DNA from: Clostridia bacterium
GTDB taxonomy: Bacteria; Bacillota; Clostridia; Oscillospirales; Acutalibacteraceae
Assembly: GCA_017516745.1 (NCBI GenBank)
Contig: JAFXBF010000001.1
Span: 62,001 to 126,000 of the forward strand
DNA length: 64,000 nucleotides
Reading direction: 5' to 3'
In this document: positions 8,240 through 15,101 of the stretch, in pieces
Numbering within the stretch: position 1 is the stretch's first letter
Layout: each line of letters starts with the position of its first letter
Notes under the pieces: generated by a model
The model's input: only the letters and a program-made list of their open reading frames with translations
Told to the model about the DNA's origin: nothing
The model's database searches: none
Position numbers and translations under genes: made by a program

Positions 8240-8688
8240 AAACCTTCCTCCTTTAAGAACTTTCTCATCTTTTTGCGTACACGCATAAGAATAGTTCTTA
8301 CGTAATTCTCCTTAATTCCGTATTTTTCACCAATTTCTGACGGATCCTCAAGATGATAATACCTCCGAATAAAAACGCTCCTGTCACGTTCGTTGAGTGT
8401 TTCCATAAAAGCATTCAGATCGTGCTTTAAAACATCGGTTCCCGGGGAATAATTGGGCGGAAAAGCAGAAGACAGCTCTTCTGACAAAATTGAATCTCGA
8501 TCAATCAATTCATCCGGGGTAATATCAAGCAACTTTGCTATCGATTCAAGCATTTTTCGACTGGGACGACTTAATCCCGTTTCCCATTTGGAAACAAGCT
8601 CCCTTGAAACGAACAAAGCTTCTGCAAGTTGGGCTTGAGATAATCCTGCTTTTATTCGCAACTTTGTAATTATATGACCGGTCTGCAT
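8236..8688 (-). CDS. XRE helix-turn-helix fused to sigma-70 region 4
   Basis: 150 residues. Residues 1-60 are a Cro/C1-type HTH (LRIKAGLSQAQLAEAL, then VSRELVSKWETG, then DITPDELI). Residues 85-150 look like sigma-70 region 4 (METLNERDRSVFIRRYYHLE, then IGEKYGIKENYVRTILMRVRKKMRKFL). There is no sigma region 2, so it cannot melt a promoter alone like a normal ECF sigma factor. It probably binds DNA through both domains or contacts RNA polymerase as an accessory factor. GGAGG lies 8 bases before the ATG. A consensus-like promoter is just upstream, and the membrane partner follows with a 4-base overlap. Confidence 0.75.
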   Translation of the reverse strand: MQTGHIITKLRIKAGLSQAQLAEALFVSRELVSKWETGLSRPSRKMLESIAKLLDITPDELIDRDSILSEELSSAFPPNYSPGTDVLKHDLNAFMETLNERDRSVFIRRYYHLEDPSEIGEKYGIKENYVRTILMRVRKKMRKFLKEEGL

Positions 8689-8714
8689 AGATTCATCACC
8701 TCCGTTGCACCTTC

Positions 8715-8743
8715 ATTATATCCATTACCATAGGATTGCTCAA
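8715..8743 (-). promoter_or_regulatory. sigma-A promoter of the XRE/sigma4 operon
   Basis: Minus strand: TTGAGC (8738-8743), 17-base spacer, TATAAT (8715-8720), 27 bases before the ATG at 8688. Confidence 0.75.
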
Positions 8744-8799
8744 GGTAAAAAACATATCACATGGAGAACAGGTGGTAAAAATCGAGGGATGGGTCTATA

Positions 8800-8982
8800 A
8801 TTGATGTAGAAAAAGACAATTAAAATGAAGTTTCGCTATTTGCGAAATGATGTTTGCCGACATAATAATTAGCGAAGCGATATCATTCACGAAGTGAACA
8901 TCATTAACGCAGTGACATCATTTGCCGTAAGGCAAACATCATTGAAAAAAGCACTTGCGAGCGCAAGTGCTTTTTTCTGGCT
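8800..8982. repeat. mosaic palindromic repeat, copy 2 (long form, downstream of tRNA-Gln)
   Basis: Left end ATTGATGTAGAAAAAGACA.. TTAAAATGAAGT as in copy 1. Then come palindromes separated by a 7-base spacer: TTCGC-TATTT-GCGAA followed by ATGATGT, then TTCAC-GAA-GTGAA, an imperfect AACGCAGTGA unit and TTTGCC-GTAA-GGCAAA, each followed by CATCATT. It ends with the terminator hairpin 8944-8977. The spacer appears as ATGATGT on the left and as its reverse complement ACATCAT on the right, so the array flips orientation inside. 8899-8982 is identical to 7147-7230. Confidence 0.85.
8944..8977. terminator. terminator hairpin after tRNA-Gln
   Basis: Perfect 15-bp stem AAAAAAGCACTTGCG / CGCAAGTGCTTTTTT, directly adjoining the CCA end of the minus-strand tRNA-Gln gene. 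Same sequence as the hairpin at 7192-7225. Confidence 0.9.
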
Positions 8983-9052
8983 GGGATGGCTGGATTTGAA
9001 CCAGCGGATGCGGGAGTCAAAGTCCCGTGCCTTACCCCTTGGCTACACCCCA
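8978..9052 (-). tRNA. tRNA-Gln (anticodon TTG), CCA encoded
   Basis: Cloverleaf on the minus strand. Acceptor TGGGGTG (9046-9052) pairs with CATCCCA, with one G-T pair. The anticodon arm is CGGGA-CTTTGAC-TCCCG, giving anticodon TTG. The T-arm is GCTGG-TTCAAAT-CCAGC, the discriminator is G and CCA is at 8978-8980. Its 3' end abuts repeat copy 2, and its 5' side is separated from tRNA-His by repeat copy 3. I see no clear promoter of its own. Confidence 0.95.
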
Positions 9053-9061
9053 ATATTAATT

Positions 9062-9275
9062 TTTAATGAAGTATCGCTTTGGGCGATATGATATACGGCT
9101 AACGCCGAATGATATATTTCCACTTCGTGAAAATATGATATAATATCCGTCCCTTCATATGCCGCAGGCATATATCATCGCACGAAAGGCGATATCATAT
9201 CGAAGATATATCATCCGTTCCGACAGGAAGGGATATCATTGAAAAAAGCACTTGCGGTTCGCAAGTGCTTTTTTC
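9062..9275. repeat. mosaic palindromic repeat, copy 3 (between tRNA-His and tRNA-Gln)
   Basis: Left end TTTTAATGAAGT. Palindromic units follow: ATCGC-TTTGG-GCGAT, CGGC-TAAC-GCCG and CAC-TTC-GTG, each with spacer ATGATAT. Next come ATATGCC-GCA-GGCATAT, ATCGC-ACGAAAG-GCGAT, ATATC-GAA-GATAT and TTCC-GACA-GGAA with the spacer reversed (ATATCAT). The end is the AAAAAAGCACTTGCG hairpin (9241-9275). It shares both ends with copies 1 and 2 but carries different internal palindromes. Confidence 0.85.
9241..9275. terminator. terminator hairpin after tRNA-His, right end of repeat copy 3
   Basis: Stem AAAAAAGCACTTGCG with 5-base GTT-centred loop, 2 bases past the CCA end of tRNA-His on the minus strand. 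It would cut the tRNA transcript between His and Gln unless read through. Confidence 0.85.
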
Positions 9276-9277
9276 AG

Positions 9278-9355
9278 TGGGGTGGACAATGGGAGTCGAA
9301 CCCACGACCTCCAGGGCCACAACCTGGCACTCTAACCAACTGAGCTATGTCCACC
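9278..9355 (-). tRNA. tRNA-His (anticodon GTG), CCA encoded
   Basis: Minus strand: acceptor GTGGACA pairs with TGTCCAC. The anticodon arm is CCAGG-TTGTGGC-CCTGG, giving GTG. The discriminator is C73, as expected for His, CCA is at 9278-9280, and the genome-encoded G-1 is at 9355. Confidence 0.96.
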
Positions 9356-9360
9356 ATAAA

Positions 9361-9437
9361 TGGCGCGCTGGAAGGGACTCGAACCCCTGGCCTACTGCTT
9401 AGAAGGCAGTTGCTCTATCCAGCTGAGCTACCAGCGC
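9361..9437 (-). tRNA. tRNA-Arg (anticodon TCT), CCA encoded
   Basis: Minus strand: acceptor GCGCTGG / CCAGCGC. The anticodon arm is ACTGC-CTTCTAA-GCAGT, giving anticodon TCT. The discriminator is G and CCA is at 9361-9363. It is 5 bases upstream of tRNA-His in the same transcript. Confidence 0.96.
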
Positions 9438-9442
9438 ACATT

Positions 9443-9516
9443 TGGAGCGGGTGATGGGAATCGAACCCACGCGACCAGCTTGGAAGGCTGGGATTCTACC
9501 ATTGAACTACACCCGC
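9443..9516 (-). tRNA. tRNA-Gly (anticodon TCC), CCA encoded
   Basis: Minus strand: acceptor GCGGGTG / CACCCGC. The anticodon arm is CCAGC-CTTCCAA-GCTGG, giving TCC. The discriminator is T and CCA is at 9443-9445. First gene of the tRNA cluster behind the promoter at 9559-9587. Confidence 0.96.
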
Positions 9517-9558
9517 AGGTATTGACGCTTCTTACACCCGTAAGTTGACAACGGGAAT

Positions 9559-9587
9559 ATTTTAGCAAATAAAGCTGTGGTTGTCAA
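9559..9587 (-). promoter_or_regulatory. promoter of the tRNA Gly-Arg-His(-Gln) cluster
   Basis: Minus strand: TTGACA (9582-9587), 17-base spacer, TAAAAT (9559-9564), about 42 bases upstream of tRNA-Gly. Confidence 0.85.
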
Positions 9588-9615
9588 TACTTATTTTTAA
9601 CTTTTTTGGGCAATT

Positions 9616-9903
9616 TTAGCTTTCAAAATCGACAACGCATCTGTCGGTGATAACCGAGTGAACAAATTCCTTTACCTTAAGGTGCTCGGGGTGTACCTGA
9701 TAGCCGTCAAGAGCTTCCTTGCTCTCGAATGTGCTGTAAAGTGCAAGGTCGTAACCCTTGGGGTTGAAGTTGAAGCCGACCTCGGCGGAAAGAAGACCGT
9801 CAACCTTGCCGACAAGGGCAGTGAGGATTTCTTTCATATGCTCCATATTTTCCTGCTTTTTCTCATCGTTTCTGACGTTCCAGAAAACTATATGCGTAAC
9901 CAT
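9616..9903 (-). CDS. Dabb (stress-responsive A/B barrel) domain protein
   Basis: 95 residues, the whole length of a single Dabb ferredoxin-like domain. It starts VTHIVFWNVR, followed by the characteristic LVGKVDGLLSAEVGFNF, then YDLALYSTFESKEALDGYQVHPEH and a C-terminal VITDRCVVDFE. These small dimeric alpha+beta barrel proteins occur in stress responses and in some metabolic enzymes, and the bacterial role is usually unknown. AAGGAGG precedes the ATG. Single gene upstream of the tRNA promoter. Confidence 0.85.
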   Translation of the reverse strand: MVTHIVFWNVRNDEKKQENMEHMKEILTALVGKVDGLLSAEVGFNFNPKGYDLALYSTFESKEALDGYQVHPEHLKVKEFVHSVITDRCVVDFES

Positions 9904-10009
9904 CTCTTTTTCCTCCTTTTTTGTCTGCTGTTTACTATATTAAATCATATTTGTTGATTTTATACAAGATATATTTAAGATTTTCTACATTCACATTACT
10001 TGATTTTTG

Positions 10010-10038
10010 GTGACAAACACATAATTTTATTTTATAAT
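10010..10038 (+). promoter_or_regulatory. promoter of the dockerin/GLUG protein operon
   Basis: GTGACA (10010-10015), 17-base spacer, TATAAT (10033-10038), about 64 bases before the ATG. Confidence 0.65.
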
Positions 10039-10101
10039 TAAAATATTATAATAGATTTATTATGACTAATTTTATGTATAAAAAATTCCGGAGGTAGGGA
10101 A

Positions 10102-13100
10102 ATGAAAAAGGGTACAAAATTATTGCTCGGACTGCTCAGCGTTGCTTTGTGTGCCGTGCTTGTTTTCAGCACTGCTCCCGTGAGCAAGGCCGCAGGTATG
10201 ATGCGGTTTATAATTGACGACCAGGTTTACAACAAGGTTTATAACGATATGGGTTCGCTTGTGCTTACCCACTATCATTACGATTATTCCGAGGATAAGC
10301 TGACCCTTGAAAACTTCGGCTCTGCCAATTCGCCCGAATCGCCTTTGTTTATCTATCCGTATTCGGGCAACATCACCATTGAGCTCAAGGGCAATAACTA
10401 CATTAAATCTGAGCGTGAAATGGCGCTTATCATCATCGGTAACGTAACCTTCACGGGCGACGGTACGCTGAATGTCATTTCGGCAGATACATACGGTATT
10501 TACACCGATTACAAGGTGACGGTTGCCGGTTCGGCAAACCTCAACATCAATGCTCTTGCAGGCGTTACCGCCCTAAAGGGTCTCGATATCCGCACTGCAG
10601 GCAATATCAACATTCACACAACAGGCAAATGCTTCTATGTCTATGAAAATATAAAAATCACACAGGGCAGACTTAACCTCAGCGGTTCAAACGGCCTTTA
10701 TACAGCTTACGGCGATGTGTTTATCAGCGGCGGTGATACCGAGCTTACTATTGATTCCACCTCACGTGCAATTTATGCGCCGGGTGAAAACGCCTATATC
10801 GAGTGGAGTGCAAATGCCACTATTTACGCCGGCTCATCTGCCCCCGGCCATGCAACTCCGAGCTATAACAACGAAAAATATCTGCGCATATCATTTATGG
10901 GTGTGCCAAAACTCAACCCTCCAAAAGAAGTTTCTTGGGATGATACCGTTATTGACAGCGCCGGCGTAACAAACCCTGTCGGCAGATGGTCTGCCGTTGA
11001 AAACGCAACGGGCTATGAGGTCTCTCTTTACCACTATAACGATATCGGCTATACACTCACAAAAACCTTTACCGTAACCGATGCGTTAAGCTGTAATTTC
11101 GGCGGCCATTTCACGACCTACGGTAAATATGCCTTTGCCGTAAGAGCCTTGGGCGACGGTGTCGATTACAAGAGCAGTAACGTTTCGGCAAAAACAACGG
11201 AGTATTACTATTTCACAGGCGAAGTTGAAAGCCGTTTCTATGTAACCCTTCCCGAATCGGAATACTTTACTGTTGTACCCGAAAGCGGAAGCACTGTTGT
11301 TTATTACGGTGAAAGTTATTCGTTTACGGTTGATGTAAATCCTGCCTATACACAGTCGGATGTCATTGTCTGGGCAAACGGTGTTCGTGTTGCTCTGCGT
11401 CACGGCAAATATACCGTTGATAATGTAACGGAAAACCTTGTTATCAGAATAGGCGATATGGCGGTTAACACATATACCGTCAACCTTCCCGAACACGAGG
11501 CTTACACAATTTATCCGCTTCCCGAATATTCGACCGAGGTTGAATACGGCGGCAGCTTTGCGTTTTCCGTTGAGCTTTCGGATATTTATCTCGATTCAAA
11601 CCTTGTCGTCACTTCAAACGGTGAGGAGATAATTCCGAAATACGGAATAATTTACACAATCAAAAACATAACCGAAGACCAGACGGTTGAGATTGCGGGA
11701 CTTGTAAGAGACAACTACAAGGTAACATTCAGCCACATTGACGGTACGTTTATCACTTCTCAGACCGTTGACCACGGCGGTAATGCACAGCTTCCCCAAG
11801 AACCGACGTTGTTTGAAGGCCTTGAGTTTGCAGGCTGGTCGTTAAAGGACGGTACTGCCTACGATTTCAGTACACCTGTTGAAAGTGAGCTTGTTCTCTA
11901 TGCCCGTTTTGAGCCTGAAAAAGAAAACGGTTATTACCTTATATCAACCTTCGACCAGTTCACATGGTTTAAAGATGAGGTCAATTTCGGCAATACCGCA
12001 ATCAATGCAAGACTCTGTACGGATATAGCGCTGAATGAAGGTAAATATTATACCGATATAAGCGGTGCACCGGTCTTTACAGAGGGTGCGGAAGTGTGGA
12101 AGCCGATAGGCGGCTACGATTACAGCGATAACGAGAACTTTGTCAGATTCTACGAAGGTAAGTTTGACGGCGGCGGCCACACTCTGTCGGGTATCTGTTT
12201 CGATTACGACAAGATGTCGCACGAATCCAACGACCTCGGTGTTTTCGGTGGTATTACAGATACAGCCGTTATATCAAATCTCAATGTTGTTGATTCCTCT
12301 TTTGAAGCATACGGCAGAATGGGCGGTATAGTCGGTACAAGCTACGGTAAAATCGAGAACTGCACAAGCACCGTATATATCAAGGGTGTTGAAGCTGTCG
12401 GCGGTATTGTCGGTGAAAACCACGGTACGGTAACGGGCTGTAGCTTCAACGGTTCGGTCAAGGCGGAGGAATATTCCTCCAGCAGTTCCATTGCGGCTGT
12501 CGGCGGCAGTGATGTCGGCGGTATAGCAGGCGTTTGTGCTGAAGGGGCTGCGGTTGTTGCGGACTGTACAAATAACGGCATTGTTACTGCCAAGAAAAAC
12601 GGCGGCGGTATAGTCGGTTCAGTAACTGCTGACGGTGTTGTTATCAGAAACTGCTCAAATATATCAACCGTTTATGCAGATACCAATTCGGCAGGTGTTC
12701 TTGCCTATAACCCCAAGCAGATTAATAAGCAGATAACAAATGAAGCCGGTGAAGTCGTTGAAACCGTTACTGTGAATGTAATAGCAACGGTAACGGGCTG
12801 TAATAACAGCGGCAGTATTTCCTCTCTTGAAACATCGGGCGGTATTGTTGCCTATGCCCGTGCGGTTATAAGCGACTGTACAAACAGCGGTGAGGTTACA
12901 TCAACTGCAGGCGCAGGCGGTATCGCTGCGAATGCTCACGCAACGGTTGAAAATTGCGTGAACGTCGGCAGCGTAAACGGTACTCTTTTTGCCGGCGGTA
13001 TCGCTTCACTTGGCGAAACAAGCATTAATAAGAGCGTTAACCGTGCCGAAATTATTTCCGCAGACGGTGCTGCCGCAGGTCTTGCTGCCGGCGGTAAGGC

Positions 13101-15081
13101 TGAAATAGCTTATTCTTACAACACGGGTGCAGTAACCGGTAATACATTCGCAGGCGGTCTTGCTGTAAATACGGATAATTCAAAGCTCGTCAGCAGCCAC
13201 AATTTTGCTCCCGTTAATGCACAGCAGGCGGACGGTGTTGCCGCAAACAGTACAGGTTTAACGGTTGAAAGGTGCTATACCGCAACCGAGCTTTCAACTA
13301 CGACTGTCGGCAGCAACACGACAAAAGAGCTTTTCTACTGCGGCTATGTTGCGGTTTTCCTCAACGCCGAGGATGAAAAGCCCGTATGGGCGCAGGGTGA
13401 AGAATACCCCGTATTTGCCGACGAAAGCAACCAAGCATATCTCTTCCCGCTTGCAGGTGAGGGTACGGCTGAAAAGCCCTATATCATCACAACGGAAAAC
13501 GAGCTTCGTATGATTTCGGCTTATATCAATAACCACAGCGGTTGGTCTGCAAAGCACTATAAGCTCGGTGCGGATATTGCGCTGAAAAATCCGCAGACGG
13601 TCAATAACTTTGTTCCCTTCGGCACTATATCAAATCAGTTTGCTGGCGGCTTTGACGGTGACGGCCATACCTTAAGCGGAGTCAACCTTTCAATTCAGGA
13701 AAATAACGTTGCCCTTTTCAGAGTTGTTGCGGCAGGTGCACAGATAAAAAATCTGAATCTGAGCGGCTTTACCGTCAGCGGTAAGGTGCATACAGGTGCT
13801 CTTACAGGCACTAACAGAGGTGCAGTGTATAATTGCTCCGTTGCCGATTCGAAGATTGTCGGCGAAGAAAATGTCGGCGGTCTTGTCGGCTACAATTTCG
13901 GTAACGTTACTTACTGCTCAAACCGTGCAAAGGTTAACGGCACGATGTGCATCGGCGGTATAGTTGGTCTTCATGAGCGTGGCGACCTGCATTACTGCCT
14001 CAATTACGGCGAAGTCGGCGGTGTTGACGGTGCATTTTCTGCCGAAGCAGGCGGCCTGACGGGCAGAAATTACGGTTCTGTCAGATATTGCGGCAATCTG
14101 GGCAATATAAAAGCAAACGAGTATGCAGGCGGTATAGTCGGCATTACCTATGCCGAATTAAGATCGGTTTATAACAGCGGCAATGTTGTTGCCGAAAATT
14201 ATCCGGGCACAATAGTCGGCTTCTTTGAAGAACTGGAGGATTTTGAGCTCTGCTTCACTCTTGAGGGCCTTGACCCCGGTGTAACCGGTGTCGGCACAGC
14301 GATTCCCGAAATTGATTTCTCAACTGGTATGCTTGCATATTTCCTTAACAATAACGGCAAGGAAACCAACTGGGCGCAGGGTGATTCTTACCCCGTAGGT
14401 GCAAAGTCCGACGGCAGCGATGCCGTAATTTACAAGGTGACATATCTGAGCTTCGGCGAGCTTTACTACACAGCGGCGGCAATGAAAAACGGTGCGGCTG
14501 TTACTCCGCCCGTACCCGTGGTTGAGGGCTACCGCTTCCTCTATTGGGATACTCCCTTAGACAGCCTTACGGCAGATGTTGTGACTACGGCTGTTTTCGA
14601 CAGACCGGGTGACATTACCTATATGCCGTATGCAGAGCTTGACTATATGGAAACGGATGTTATTTCCGTTATCTGCGGTATTTCACCCGAGGATAACCTT
14701 ACAACCGAACAGCTCATAAGTCAGATTTCCAACGCCAATATTGTTGTTATGGATAAGGATATGATTGAGTACAGCATGCCCGAGGAAAAGGTATACACGG
14801 GTCAGACGGTTGTTCTGTACGGCGCAAACGAGGGTATATATATTCACATTGCCAACATCGTTGTTTTCGGTGATATAAGCGGTGACGGCAATGTTGATGA
14901 TACTGACGCATTTATTCTGAATATGGTGCTTTCGGATATGATATGGCTTGACGAGCTATATCCTGCCGAACAGCTTGCCGCAGATGTTAACAGGGACGGT
15001 GTCGTTGACCAAGCGGATGCAGAGTACCTTCAGAAATACCTGCTTCACGATAATGAAATTTCACAATCAGCGAATAAGTAA
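10102..15081 (+). CDS. giant secreted GLUG-repeat protein with C-terminal type I dockerin
   Basis: 1659 residues. A signal peptide (residues 1-31) precedes a carbohydrate-binding-like beta-helical region (about 40-260). A fibronectin-like segment (about 275-370) is followed by two related ~75-residue beta domains (VTLPESEYFTVVP.. and VNLPEHEAYTIYP..), then a Listeria-Bacteroides/InlB-type repeat (about 540-610). Two blocks of GLUG repeats (GGIVGxxxGxVxxC type, about 720-1090 and 1210-1390) follow. After another InlB-like repeat the protein ends with a dockerin: GDISGDGNVDDTD and DVNRDGVVDQAD, two calcium-binding loops about 45 residues apart. It should be attached to a cohesin scaffold, but none is encoded here. 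GGAGG precedes the ATG at 8 bases. The GH2 gene follows by 20 bases. Confidence 0.85.
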   Translation: MKKGTKLLLGLLSVALCAVLVFSTAPVSKAAGMMRFIIDDQVYNKVYNDMGSLVLTHYHYDYSEDKLTLENFGSANSPESPLFIYPYSGNITIELKGNNYIKSEREMALIIIGNVTFTGDGTLNVISADTYGIYTDYKVTVAGSANLNINALAGVTALKGLDIRTAGNINIHTTGKCFYVYENIKITQGRLNLSGSNGLYTAYGDVFISGGDTELTIDSTSRAIYAPGENAYIEWSANATIYAGSSAPGHATPSYNNEKYLRISFMGVPKLNPPKEVSWDDTVIDSAGVTNPVGRWSAVENATGYEVSLYHYNDIGYTLTKTFTVTDALSCNFGGHFTTYGKYAFAVRALGDGVDYKSSNVSAKTTEYYYFTGEVESRFYVTLPESEYFTVVPESGSTVVYYGESYSFTVDVNPAYTQSDVIVWANGVRVALRHGKYTVDNVTENLVIRIGDMAVNTYTVNLPEHEAYTIYPLPEYSTEVEYGGSFAFSVELSDIYLDSNLVVTSNGEEIIPKYGIIYTIKNITEDQTVEIAGLVRDNYKVTFSHIDGTFITSQTVDHGGNAQLPQEPTLFEGLEFAGWSLKDGTAYDFSTPVESELVLYARFEPEKENGYYLISTFDQFTWFKDEVNFGNTAINARLCTDIALNEGKYYTDISGAPVFTEGAEVWKPIGGYDYSDNENFVRFYEGKFDGGGHTLSGICFDYDKMSHESNDLGVFGGITDTAVISNLNVVDSSFEAYGRMGGIVGTSYGKIENCTSTVYIKGVEAVGGIVGENHGTVTGCSFNGSVKAEEYSSSSSIAAVGGSDVGGIAGVCAEGAAVVADCTNNGIVTAKKNGGGIVGSVTADGVVIRNCSNISTVYADTNSAGVLAYNPKQINKQITNEAGEVVETVTVNVIATVTGCNNSGSISSLETSGGIVAYARAVISDCTNSGEVTSTAGAGGIAANAHATVENCVNVGSVNGTLFAGGIASLGETSINKSVNRAEIISADGAAAGLAAGGKAEIAYSYNTGAVTGNTFAGGLAVNTDNSKLVSSHNFAPVNAQQADGVAANSTGLTVERCYTATELSTTTVGSNTTKELFYCGYVAVFLNAEDEKPVWAQGEEYPVFADESNQAYLFPLAGEGTAEKPYIITTENELRMISAYINNHSGWSAKHYKLGADIALKNPQTVNNFVPFGTISNQFAGGFDGDGHTLSGVNLSIQENNVALFRVVAAGAQIKNLNLSGFTVSGKVHTGALTGTNRGAVYNCSVADSKIVGEENVGGLVGYNFGNVTYCSNRAKVNGTMCIGGIVGLHERGDLHYCLNYGEVGGVDGAFSAEAGGLTGRNYGSVRYCGNLGNIKANEYAGGIVGITYAELRSVYNSGNVVAENYPGTIVGFFEELEDFELCFTLEGLDPGVTGVGTAIPEIDFSTGMLAYFLNNNGKETNWAQGDSYPVGAKSDGSDAVIYKVTYLSFGELYYTAAAMKNGAAVTPPVPVVEGYRFLYWDTPLDSLTADVVTTAVFDRPGDITYMPYAELDYMETDVISVICGISPEDNLTTEQLISQISNANIVVMDKDMIEYSMPEEKVYTGQTVVLYGANEGIYIHIANIVVFGDISGDGNVDDTDAFILNMVLSDMIWLDELYPAEQLAADVNRDGVVDQADAEYLQKYLLHDNEISQSANK

Positions 15082-15101
15082 GATATAATAGGAGATTAAT
15101 T

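Noticed and set aside
7112-9052. Classical integrative element at tRNA-Gln
   Set aside because: There is no integrase or excisionase, only 5 bases of the tRNA are duplicated, and the repeat belongs to a family that also occurs beside tRNA-His. It is kept only as a recombination finding.
8830-9240. Possible CRISPR array, because of regularly placed short repeats
   Set aside because: The repeated parts are 7-base spacers around different small palindromes. There are no constant 25-40-base repeats, no unique spacers of fixed size and no cas genes.
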